Source: Sphingopyxis sp.
GTDB taxonomy: Bacteria > Pseudomonadota > Alphaproteobacteria > Sphingomonadales > Sphingomonadaceae
Direction: 5' to 3'
Length of the DNA: 5,450 bases
NCBI GenBank assembly: GCA_013911715.1
Contig: JACEST010000141.1
Span: 1 to 5,450, forward strand
Each line of letters opens with the position of its first letter. Position 1 is the stretch's first letter. Below are positions 1 through 5,116 of the stretch, piece by piece. Both the position numbers and the translations under genes were made by a program. The notes beneath the pieces are model-generated. The model was given only the letters and a program-made list of their open reading frames with translations, was not told where the DNA came from and searched no databases.

Positions 1-478
1 CCATGTCGCCGTGCGGATGGAGAACGGGCGCTTTGCCACATTGCGCGCGGGCGCGGGCGATTATGTGCGCGACCAATTGGCCGAGGCGGCGGGCAACGAC
101 GCGCCCATGGCGGCACTCGCCGACCTGCCGGACAGCGAGTGCAACGCCGATTTTTGCCGCTGGACGATGGCGCGCGGCGGGCGGACATGGACTGTCTTGG
201 CGGCGCGCAGCCGCATTTTTGTGGACGGGGCCGAATTGGTTGCGGCCTGCGCCGCCGCCGACATCGTCATCGCCGACCGCTGGCTGCCGCAGGGGTGCAA
301 GGCGCGCTGGCTGACGCTCGACCGCGATGCGTTCGATGCGCATGGCGGCGTGGCGGTGCGGTTCGACCCGCCGACCGTCGCCACTGCCATCGACCCCGCC
401 GACGCGCACCCGTGGCGGCGGCCGCAACAGGTCAGTGGTAACGACGAAGCAGGCCCGCCAGCTTCCCCTGCACCATGA
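1..478 (+). CDS. comEC: ComEC/Rec2-family DNA uptake channel protein, C-terminal fragment
   Basis: This is the 3' end of a gene that begins left of the window. The reading frame is open from base 2 and ends at TGA 476-478, giving about 158 residues. ComEC forms the inner-membrane channel for single-stranded DNA during natural transformation, and its C-terminal part is a metallo-beta-lactamase-like domain outside the membrane. The fragment has no membrane segment. It fits the tail of that domain in alphaproteobacterial ComEC proteins: an AVRMENGRFATLRAG strand-turn-strand near the start, a cysteine pair in SECNADFC, the stretch ADIVIADRWLPQGC, then LTLDRDAFDAHGGVAVRF and a late HPWRRPQ. The last 15 or so residues are Pro/Ala-rich and are encoded in the overlap with the end of lexA. 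The channel core is not visible, so the call rests on tail similarity and on the known neighbourhood beside lexA. Whether the organism is competent cannot be judged. Confidence 0.8.
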   Translation, partial: HVAVRMENGRFATLRAGAGDYVRDQLAEAAGNDAPMAALADLPDSECNADFCRWTMARGGRTWTVLAARSRIFVDGAELVAACAAADIVIADRWLPQGCKARWLTLDRDAFDAHGGVAVRFDPPTVATAIDPADAHPWRRPQQVSGNDEAGPPASPAP

Positions 479-1121
479 CGCGGCCTGCCGGATAACGCTG
501 GGGCTCATAGGCGCCGTTGGCGGGGTCGAGCCGCACCAGCGCACCTTCGCGGCGGAAATATTTGAGCGTGGCATCCTGCCCGTCGACCAGTGCCACGACA
601 ATATCGCCCTCGCGCGCAGTGCTGGCTTTCTGGATGAGCGCATAGTCGCCATCGAGGATGCCGGCCTCGACCATCGAATCGCCCGATACTTCGAGCGCAT
701 AATGATCGCCCGGGCCAAGCAGCGCCGCGGGGACGGCGAGCGCGGCCGAATCTTCGAATGCTTCTATCGGCACGCCTGCAGCAATCTTGCCGTGCAGCGG
801 CAGTTCGATAATATCATTTGCGGCGATCGGCACGCGCGACGGAGACTTGCGCAGCGGCACCACATTATCGCGATCATTGCGCAGCGGCGCGACATCAGCC
901 CTCAGCGCGTCGGGCAGTTTGGTCACTTCCAAAGCGCGGGCGCGGTTGGGTAGGCGGTGAAGAAAACCCCGTTCTTCCAATGCACTAATCAGGCGATGGA
1001 TGCCTGACTTGGATTTCAGCCCCAGCGCCTCCTTCATCTCCTCAAACGAGGGCGAGATGCCGCTGGCGTCGAGCCGCTGCTGGATGAAAACGAGCAATTC
1101 CTGCTGTTTGGCGGTAAGCAT
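432..1121 (-). CDS. lexA: LexA SOS-response repressor and self-cleaving protease
   Basis: LexA represses DNA-damage genes and inactivates itself when RecA filaments trigger autocleavage. The 229-residue product is full length for the alphaproteobacterial form. Residues 1-65 are the winged helix DNA-binding domain (MLTAKQQELLVFI at the start, then SKSGIHRLISALEERGF at about 37-53). Residues 66-100 are a linker. The C-terminal peptidase S24 domain carries the Ala115-Gly116 cleavage bond in KIAAGVP, nucleophile Ser149 in SGDSM and general base Lys187 in ATLKYF, so all parts needed for autocleavage are present. The ATG at 1119-1121 is preceded by AAGG (1131-1134 on the complementary strand), 9 bases away. 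An SOS box and a promoter lie in the 91-bp gap behind moeA, indicating autoregulation. The 3' end overlaps the convergent comEC by 47 bp. Confidence 0.97.
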   Translation of the reverse strand: MLTAKQQELLVFIQQRLDASGISPSFEEMKEALGLKSKSGIHRLISALEERGFLHRLPNRARALEVTKLPDALRADVAPLRNDRDNVVPLRKSPSRVPIAANDIIELPLHGKIAAGVPIEAFEDSAALAVPAALLGPGDHYALEVSGDSMVEAGILDGDYALIQKASTAREGDIVVALVDGQDATLKYFRREGALVRLDPANGAYEPQRYPAGRVMVQGKLAGLLRRYH

Positions 1122-1159
1122 GTCGGGTCACCTTTGCTGCCAGTCCATGGACATAGACG

Positions 1160-1174
1160 GAACAGTTAAAGAAC
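1160..1174 (-). promoter_or_regulatory. LexA operator (alphaproteobacterial SOS box)
   Basis: The minus strand reads GTTCTTTAACTGTTC, an exact match to the GTTC-N7-GTTC direct repeat known as the LexA binding site in alphaproteobacteria. It starts 39 bases upstream of the lexA ATG and falls between the candidate -35 and across the candidate -10, where bound LexA would block RNA polymerase. This is the expected position for autorepression. No second such box was noticed in the window. Confidence 0.93.
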
Positions 1175-1191
1175 AAATGGAGTGACGTCAA
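1163..1191 (-). promoter_or_regulatory. Candidate sigma-70-type promoter of lexA
   Basis: On the minus strand a good -35 hexamer, TTGACG (1186-1191), is followed after 17 bases by TAACTG (1163-1168), a poor -10. A register one base away (TTAACT, spacing 16) is equally possible. The hexamers bracket and overlap the SOS box, which supports a promoter here although the -10 is weak by itself. Transcription would begin near 1155 and give a leader of about 30 bases with the AAGG ribosome binding site. Confidence 0.6.
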
Positions 1192-1212
1192 CCCCCGGTG
1201 GTCCCGCTTTGT

Positions 1213-2400
1213 TCAAAGCGCGATATATGGTGTCATTGCGCCTGCGGGTTGGGGCGGTGCACCGATTTCGCGGATGAGCAGGGCGTTCGCGTTGGCCAGT
1301 GCGGTGGTGAGGCCGCTGTCCTGCGCCGCGAAGGGGGTGATCCGGCCACCGCTGACCGCCGCGCGCAGATAGTCGCGGCGCGGCCCGCCAGCAACCAGAT
1401 CGTTGGTGAGCGCAGCGTGCGCGACATCGGGCAGCGGCGTGGCGGCCCCCGCCAGATGGCGCAGCAGCGGCAGCAGGAACAGCTGCGCGGTGACAAAGGC
1501 CGAAGCGGGATTGCCCGGCAGGCCGAGCAGCGCCGCATCGCCGATGCGGCCTGCAAGCAGCGGTTTTCCGGGACGCATGGCGATTTTCCAGAAGGCAGGC
1601 GGAGCGCCAAGTGACGTCATGGCGGCGTGGACATGGTCATGATCGCCCACCGAAGCGCCGCCGAGCGTGACAATCACGTCATGATCGGCGCTGGCAGCGC
1701 GGATCGCGGCGATGGTCGCGGCGCGGTCGTCGCCGATGCGCTGCACCGTGCCGAGATGGGCAGGGACGGCGGCGAGCAGCGCAGACAGCATCGGGGCGTT
1801 GCTGTCGGGGATCTGGCCGGGCGCAAGCGGCGCGCCCGCATCGACCAGTTCGTCGCCGGTCGAAATGAGCGCGACGCGCGGGGCGCAGCCGACGGCAAGG
1901 CTGGCATGGCCCGCCATTGCGGCGAGCGCGATCAGCGCCGGGGTGACGCGGGCGCCAGCGGCGGCGAGATCGGCACCCTGGGCAAAGTCGCTGCCCGCTG
2001 TGCGGACATGCTGGCCTTGCGCCCCAGGGCCTGCGCCGGTGAGAGCGATAATGCCATCCGCAGCAGTCGCATCTTCCTGAATCAGCACGGTATCGGCCCC
2101 TTCGGGCAATGGCGCGCCAGTGAAAATGCGCATGGTTTCGCCCGTCGCAATGCTGGATTCAGGCCAATTGCCCGCCGCGATGCTGCCGACAAGACGCCAG
2201 GGGCCGGGTAGATCGGCGAAGCGGATGGCATAGCCGTCCATCGCCGACAGCACGGCGGCGGGCTGGGAGCGCTGGGCGATCAGCGGCGCGGCGAGATAGC
2301 GGCCGAGCGCGGCGGCGAGCGGGAGTGTTTCAGCGGGCAGCGGTGCAGCGAGCGCAAACAGGCGCGCCTGCGCTTCTTCGACCGGCAGCAGCGCGGTCAT
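1213..2400 (-). CDS. moeA: Molybdopterin molybdenumtransferase MoeA
   Basis: MoeA inserts molybdate into adenylylated molybdopterin, the last step of molybdenum cofactor synthesis, in the cytoplasm. The 395 residues match the usual length of about 400. Family motifs are in order: SAMDGYA (52-58), FTGAPLPEGADTV (93-105), STGDEL (180-185), TLGGASVGDHD (245-255, MoCF-type binding loop), MRPGKP (275-280) and GLPGNPAS (293-300), followed by a small C-terminal beta domain. By alignment from memory with E. coli MoeA (Asp59, Thr100, Asp142, Glu188), the equivalents are Asp55, Thr94, Asp138 and Glu184, so the active site looks intact. The start ATG lies within an ATGA overlap with the moaC stop. It has no strong Shine-Dalgarno of its own, so translation is probably coupled to moaC. 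A promoter for lexA follows the stop codon. Confidence 0.96.
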   Translation of the reverse strand: MTALLPVEEAQARLFALAAPLPAETLPLAAALGRYLAAPLIAQRSQPAAVLSAMDGYAIRFADLPGPWRLVGSIAAGNWPESSIATGETMRIFTGAPLPEGADTVLIQEDATAADGIIALTGAGPGAQGQHVRTAGSDFAQGADLAAAGARVTPALIALAAMAGHASLAVGCAPRVALISTGDELVDAGAPLAPGQIPDSNAPMLSALLAAVPAHLGTVQRIGDDRAATIAAIRAASADHDVIVTLGGASVGDHDHVHAAMTSLGAPPAFWKIAMRPGKPLLAGRIGDAALLGLPGNPASAFVTAQLFLLPLLRHLAGAATPLPDVAHAALTNDLVAGGPRRDYLRAAVSGGRITPFAAQDSGLTTALANANALLIREIGAPPQPAGAMTPYIAL

Positions 2401-2867
2401 GGTGCGTGCCAGTCGCCCGATTTGCCGCCAGTCTTACTGATCAGGCGAATGTCGCTGATCATCATGGCTTTATCGAGCGATTTTGCCATATCGTAGAGGG
2501 TCAGCAGCGCGATAGACACGGCGGCCAGCGCCTCCATCTCAACCCCGGTCTGGCCGGTCAGGCGAGCGATGGCGGTAGCGCGGATGCCATCGTCCTCGAA
2601 CGCAAAATCGACCGCAACCTTCGACAGCATCAGCGGATGGCAAAGCGGGATCAGTTCGCTGGTCCGTTTGGCCGCCATGATGCCCGCGATGCGCGCGGTG
2701 GCTAGGGCGTCACCCTTTTTCGTGGTGCCGTCACGGATGGCGAACAGCGCTTCGGGCGACATGGTGATGCGGCCCTCGGCCACCGCTTCGCGCGCGGTGG
2801 CGGCTTTGGCGGATACATCGACCATGGCGGCCTGTCCGGCCTCGTCGAGGTGGGTGAGTTTGATCAT
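2397..2867 (-). CDS. moaC: Cyclic pyranopterin monophosphate synthase MoaC
   Basis: MoaC acts with MoaA in the first stage of molybdenum cofactor synthesis, turning the MoaA product 3',8-cyclo-7,8-dihydro-GTP into cyclic pyranopterin monophosphate. From the ATG at 2865-2867 the protein has 156 residues, close to the 161 of E. coli, and begins MIKLTHLDEAGQAAMVDVS as expected for the family. Conserved blocks are AMVDVSAKAATAREA, ELIPLCHPL (His77), TGVEMEAL, YDMAKSLDKAMMI and ISKTGGKSGDW. Asp126 and Lys129 in YDMAK match the catalytic pair of the E. coli enzyme. A GTG at 2916-2918 would add 17 residues, but it lies inside a repeat arm and the added residues do not resemble MoaC, so it was not used. 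No clear Shine-Dalgarno precedes the chosen ATG. Its stop overlaps the moeA start (ATGA). Confidence 0.95.
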   Translation of the reverse strand: MIKLTHLDEAGQAAMVDVSAKAATAREAVAEGRITMSPEALFAIRDGTTKKGDALATARIAGIMAAKRTSELIPLCHPLMLSKVAVDFAFEDDGIRATAIARLTGQTGVEMEALAAVSIALLTLYDMAKSLDKAMMISDIRLISKTGGKSGDWHAP

Positions 2868-2910
2868 GGGCGTTGGCTTAACGTTGATGGTGACGTTCGC
2901 CAAGAAATTG

Positions 2911-3083
2911 GTTCGCACGAAGACTCAAAGGCGCAAAGCCTCTCCATATTTCCGTTCGTCCTGAGCTTGTCGAAGGGCTGTCCTTTCTTTCTCGCTCAAC
3001 AAGAAGAAGAGGGCGGTCCTTCGACAAGCTCAGGACATGCGGGGTTGGTTGGAAACTTGGTGTCTTTGTGTCTTCGTGCGAAC
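2911..3083. repeat. Outer inverted repeat with 28-bp arms, nesting another palindrome
   Basis: Arms at 2911-2938 and 3056-3083 are reverse complements at 24 of 28 positions. They include a perfect outermost block GTTCGCACGAAGAC and, after one mismatch, CAAAG. The 117 bases between them hold the inner palindrome. The sequence is lower in GC than the flanking genes and codes for nothing recognisable. From recollection, CACGAAGACACAAAG-like sequence is dispersed in sphingomonad and other proteobacterial genomes. This would make it a non-coding dispersed repeat in the trpC-moaC gap. Confidence 0.8.
2952..3043. repeat. Palindromic repeat, family with core CTGAGCTTGTCGAAG (intergenic copy)
   Basis: Perfect 19-bp arms lie at 2958-2976 and 3018-3036, separated by a 41-base pyrimidine/purine-rich loop that can pair further in part. 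The left end (2952-2986) matches 4240-4274 in trpD, in reverse complement, at 34 of 35 bases. The two arms have different outer flanks, so the element has a direction; this copy is inverted relative to the trpD copy. It could form a long RNA hairpin between trpC and moaC. No run of U follows on either strand, so it is not a typical intrinsic terminator. Confidence 0.88.
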
Positions 3084-3109
3084 AGAAATCCTGCCATCGT
3101 GTGTCACGC

Positions 3110-3889
3110 TCAGTTCGCGGTCAACAACCGGCGCGTTGCTACCTCGACATCATCCTGCCGCATCAGGCTTTCGCCTACCAGAAAGGTGCGGACGCCGCTT
3201 GCCGCCATGCGCTGACAGTCGGCGTGGGTGGAAATGCCGCTTTCGCACACCAGCAGCACGTCTGCGGGGATCAGCTTGGTGAGGCGCTCGGTGGTGGAAA
3301 GATCGACCTCGAAAGTCTTCAGATTGCGGTTGTTCACCCCGATCAGCGGCGATTTCAGATGTTTGAGCGCGCGCTCCAGCTCGGCCTCGTCGTGCACTTC
3401 GACCAGCACCTCCAGGCCTTGGGCGAACGCCGCCGCCTCAATCTCGGCCATCGCGCCGTCATCCAGTGCGGCGACGATGATCAAAATGGCATCTGCCCCC
3501 ATCGCGCGCGCCTCGGCGCATTGCCATGGGTCAACCATGAAATCCTTGCGCAGCACGGGCAGATCGCACGCGGCGCGCGCGGCGACCAGATAGTCTTCAT
3601 GCCCCTGAAAATAGGGTGCGTCGGTCAGTACCGACAAGCACGCCGCGCCGCCCGCCTGATAGGCGCGGGCGTGGGCGGCGGGGTCGAAATCGGCGCGAAT
3701 CAGGCCTTTGGACGGGCTGGCCTTCTTGATCTCGGCGATCAGCGCGAAGCCGTTTGCGGCCTTGGCGCGCAAGGCGGCGGCAAAGCCGCGTGGCTGGGAG
3801 GGGGCGGGCCAATGGCCCAACCCGTGTGGCTTGCGCTGCGCCACTTCAATGCGCTTGTTGGCGCAGATTTCGGCGAGCTTGTCTGTCAT
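3110..3889 (-). CDS. trpC: Indole-3-glycerol-phosphate synthase TrpC
   Basis: TrpC closes the ring of carboxyphenylaminodeoxyribulose phosphate to indole-3-glycerol phosphate in tryptophan synthesis. The protein is a 259-residue monofunctional (beta/alpha)8 barrel of normal length. Visible active-site stretches are IAEIKKASPSKG (Glu53, Lys55), LRKDF (Lys115), VLVEVH (Glu164), GVNNRNL (Asn186) and CESGI (Glu216, Ser217), matching the known catalytic and phosphate-binding residues of the family. The ATG at 3887-3889 was chosen because it shares a base with the trpD stop (TGATG) and gives the usual MTDKLAEICANKR start. An in-frame TTG at 3907 would add only six residues. Coupled translation with trpD is likely. 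The repeat-filled 242-bp gap before moaC follows its stop. Confidence 0.96.
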   Translation of the reverse strand: MTDKLAEICANKRIEVAQRKPHGLGHWPAPSQPRGFAAALRAKAANGFALIAEIKKASPSKGLIRADFDPAAHARAYQAGGAACLSVLTDAPYFQGHEDYLVAARAACDLPVLRKDFMVDPWQCAEARAMGADAILIIVAALDDGAMAEIEAAAFAQGLEVLVEVHDEAELERALKHLKSPLIGVNNRNLKTFEVDLSTTERLTKLIPADVLLVCESGISTHADCQRMAASGVRTFLVGESLMRQDDVEVATRRLLTAN

Positions 3890-4998
3890 CAAAAGCGAAT
3901 CCAGCAATCAAGCAGCGCGTTCGCCAGTCCCTTGTCGATAGCCTCGGCGGCTTCTTCGATGCCTTCGTGCCAGTCCGCCGCCTCGCCCGCGACGATCAGC
4001 GCGGCGGCGCTGTTGAACAGGACGGCGTCGCGGTAGGCGCGGTCGGCCTCGGTTTCCTGCTCACCGAGCAGCAGGCGGCGCAGCGCGGCGGCGTTGTGGG
4101 CCGCCGTGCCGCCTCTCAGCGCGACGAGCGGGTGGCGGGTGAGGCCGACGTCTTCGGGAGTGGTGCGCAAAACTTCCCCAACACCCGTCTGTGCTGAGCT
4201 TGTCGAAGCACCGTCCTTTTCTTTGCCGCTGCCTGAAGAAAAGGACAGCCCTTCGACAAGCTCAGGGCGAACGGGGTAGCAGTAACGAGGGTGGGCAGAA
4301 ACTACACGCAGCACCGTGCTCGGCCCGCTGACCGACAGTTCGTCGAGCGGCTCGTCGCCCGCGACCAGCATCGCGTCTTCGGTGTCGAGCATGGCGAGCG
4401 CCTCGGCATAGAGCGGCAAAAAGTCGGGCCGCGCGACGCCGATCAGCTGGCGGCGCACCCCTGCCGGGTTGCAGGCAGGGCCGGTCAGATTGAAAATCGT
4501 CCGCCGCGCGATCGATTTGCGGATCGGGGCAAGGCGGGCGAGCGCCGGGTGGTGCTTTTGCGCGAAGAGAAAGGCGATGCCGAGGTCGGCGAGCGTCGCT
4601 TCGGCGGTTTCGCTGGCGCGGTCGAGGTTGAGGCCCAGCGCTTCGAGCGTGTCAGCCCCGCCCGCCTGGCTCGATGCCGCGCGGTTGCCGTGCTTAGCGA
4701 CGGGCACACCGCACGCGGCGACGACGATGGCGACGGCGGTCGAGACATTGACGCTGTTGCTCATGTCGCCGCCGGTGCCGCAGACATCGATGGCCCCCGC
4801 GGGCGCGCTGACCGCGATCATGCGCGCGCGGATGGCGCGGATGGCGGCGGCGATTTCGGTGGGCGTTTCGTCGCGCAGCGAGAGGGTGAGGATGAAATCG
4901 CGGATTTCTTCGTCGTCGAGGGTGCCGTCGAGAAGGAGCGCAAAGGCGGCCTCAGCTTCTTCGCGGCTGAGCGGCTGGGTCGCGTCGGGCAGGGTCAT
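3889..4998 (-). CDS. trpD: Anthranilate phosphoribosyltransferase TrpD with in-frame repeat insertion
   Basis: TrpD joins anthranilate to phosphoribosyl pyrophosphate, the second step of the tryptophan branch. Family features are clear: helical N-terminal domain (1-65), CGTGGD (73-78), NVST (84-87), KHGNR (102-106), PIRKSIARRTIFN (158-170), NLTGPACNPAG (170-180) and the metal-binding LDELS (218-222). The 369 residues exceed the usual 330 or so. The excess lies at about 234-274, between STVLRVV and VLRTTPEDVGL, where PVRPELVEG (242-250) and STSSAQTG (265-272) are encoded by the arms of a palindromic repeat. The inserted part is hydrophilic, rich in Ser, Gly, Glu and Lys, and follows all recognised catalytic motifs, so activity may be kept. 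The frame continues to a normal C-terminus without a stop. The ATG is fixed by GGGAG nine bases upstream and by an in-frame TAG at 5005-5007. The stop overlaps the trpC start. Confidence 0.95.
   Translation of the reverse strand: MTLPDATQPLSREEAEAAFALLLDGTLDDEEIRDFILTLSLRDETPTEIAAAIRAIRARMIAVSAPAGAIDVCGTGGDMSNSVNVSTAVAIVVAACGVPVAKHGNRAASSQAGGADTLEALGLNLDRASETAEATLADLGIAFLFAQKHHPALARLAPIRKSIARRTIFNLTGPACNPAGVRRQLIGVARPDFLPLYAEALAMLDTEDAMLVAGDEPLDELSVSGPSTVLRVVSAHPRYCYPVRPELVEGLSFSSGSGKEKDGASTSSAQTGVGEVLRTTPEDVGLTRHPLVALRGGTAAHNAAALRRLLLGEQETEADRAYRDAVLFNSAAALIVAGEAADWHEGIEEAAEAIDKGLANALLDCWIRF
4183..4277. repeat. Palindromic repeat, family with core CTGAGCTTGTCGAAG (copy inside trpD)
   Basis: Arms of 15 perfect bp at 4194-4208 and 4251-4265 are extended inward by GTCCTTTTC (4213-4221) pairing with 4238-4246, and outward by ACCCGT/ACGGGGT-type ends. 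The central loop is 16 bases. The copy is read through by trpD on the minus strand, giving PVRPELVEG from one arm and STSSAQTG from the other, with no stop codon. The intergenic copy has a TGA in the equivalent frame, so an open reading is not automatic for the family. The resulting mRNA could form a strong hairpin within the coding region. Confidence 0.9.
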
Positions 4999-5007
4999 GA
5001 CAAGCTA

Positions 5008-5012
5008 CTCCC
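5008..5012 (-). promoter_or_regulatory. trpD ribosome binding site
   Basis: The minus strand carries GGGAG nine bases before the trpD ATG. With the in-frame TAG three codons upstream of the ATG, it fixes the start. It lies directly next to the end of the 5013-5092 palindrome, so folding of that RNA could affect access to the site. Confidence 0.75.
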
Positions 5013-5092
5013 GTCATGCTGAACTTGTTTCAGCATCCATGGCGCGACGCGGCGACCAAGCGCCATGGGCCCTGAAACAAGTTCAGGGTGAC
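5013..5092. repeat. Palindromic repeat, family with core CTGAACTTGTTTCAG
   Basis: Arms 5013-5045 and 5060-5092 are reverse complements at 28 of 33 positions, with perfect blocks CTGAACTTGTTTCAG and CCATGGCGC, around a 14-base loop. It takes up most of the 118-bp trpG-trpD gap. The core agrees with that of the other palindromes here at 11 of 15 positions. From recollection, such sequences are dispersed in sphingomonad genomes. No U-tract follows, so it is not a standard terminator, but the trp mRNA should form a long hairpin here just before the trpD ribosome binding site. Confidence 0.9.
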
Positions 5093-5116
5093 ACCATAAA
5101 TTAACGGGGGATAGAC

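Noticed and set aside
327..953. Open frame of 208 codons on the + strand opposite lexA
   Set aside because: It lies antisense to an intact LexA and overlaps comEC in another frame; the translation shows no family features.
1627..2211. Open frame of 194 codons on the + strand opposite moeA
   Set aside because: Same pattern: antisense to an intact MoeA, biased composition, no ribosome binding site or domain seen.
2952..3043. Intrinsic terminator after trpC
   Set aside because: The stem is long and stable, but no run of U follows on either strand, and the same repeat occurs within the trpD coding sequence.
2868..3109. Molybdenum cofactor riboswitch or promoter before moaC
   Set aside because: The gap is almost wholly explained by the two repeats. 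No convincing -35/-10 pair (TTGGCG with TAAGCC is poor) or riboswitch-like fold was recognised.
3068..4036. Open frame of 322 codons on the + strand opposite trpC and the end of trpD
   Set aside because: It is antisense to genes with clear family motifs, its translation is Arg/Gly/Ala-rich without any recognisable domain, and long antisense frames are expected in GC-rich coding DNA.
4170..4303. AAACT at 4170-4174 and 4299-4303 as a target-site duplication of the trpD repeat
   Set aside because: Five bases can match by chance, and removing the 129 bases between them would leave this TrpD region shorter than in typical family members. Insertion borders need an empty-site comparison.
4291..5022. 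Open frame of 243 codons on the + strand opposite trpD
   Set aside because: It mirrors the TrpD coding sequence and is rich in Arg, Gly and Asp; no support for a real protein.
4999..5116. trp attenuator with leader peptide in front of trpD
   Set aside because: A short ATG frame occurs in the hairpin, but it has no Trp codons, and the structure is a dispersed repeat without a terminator U-tract.
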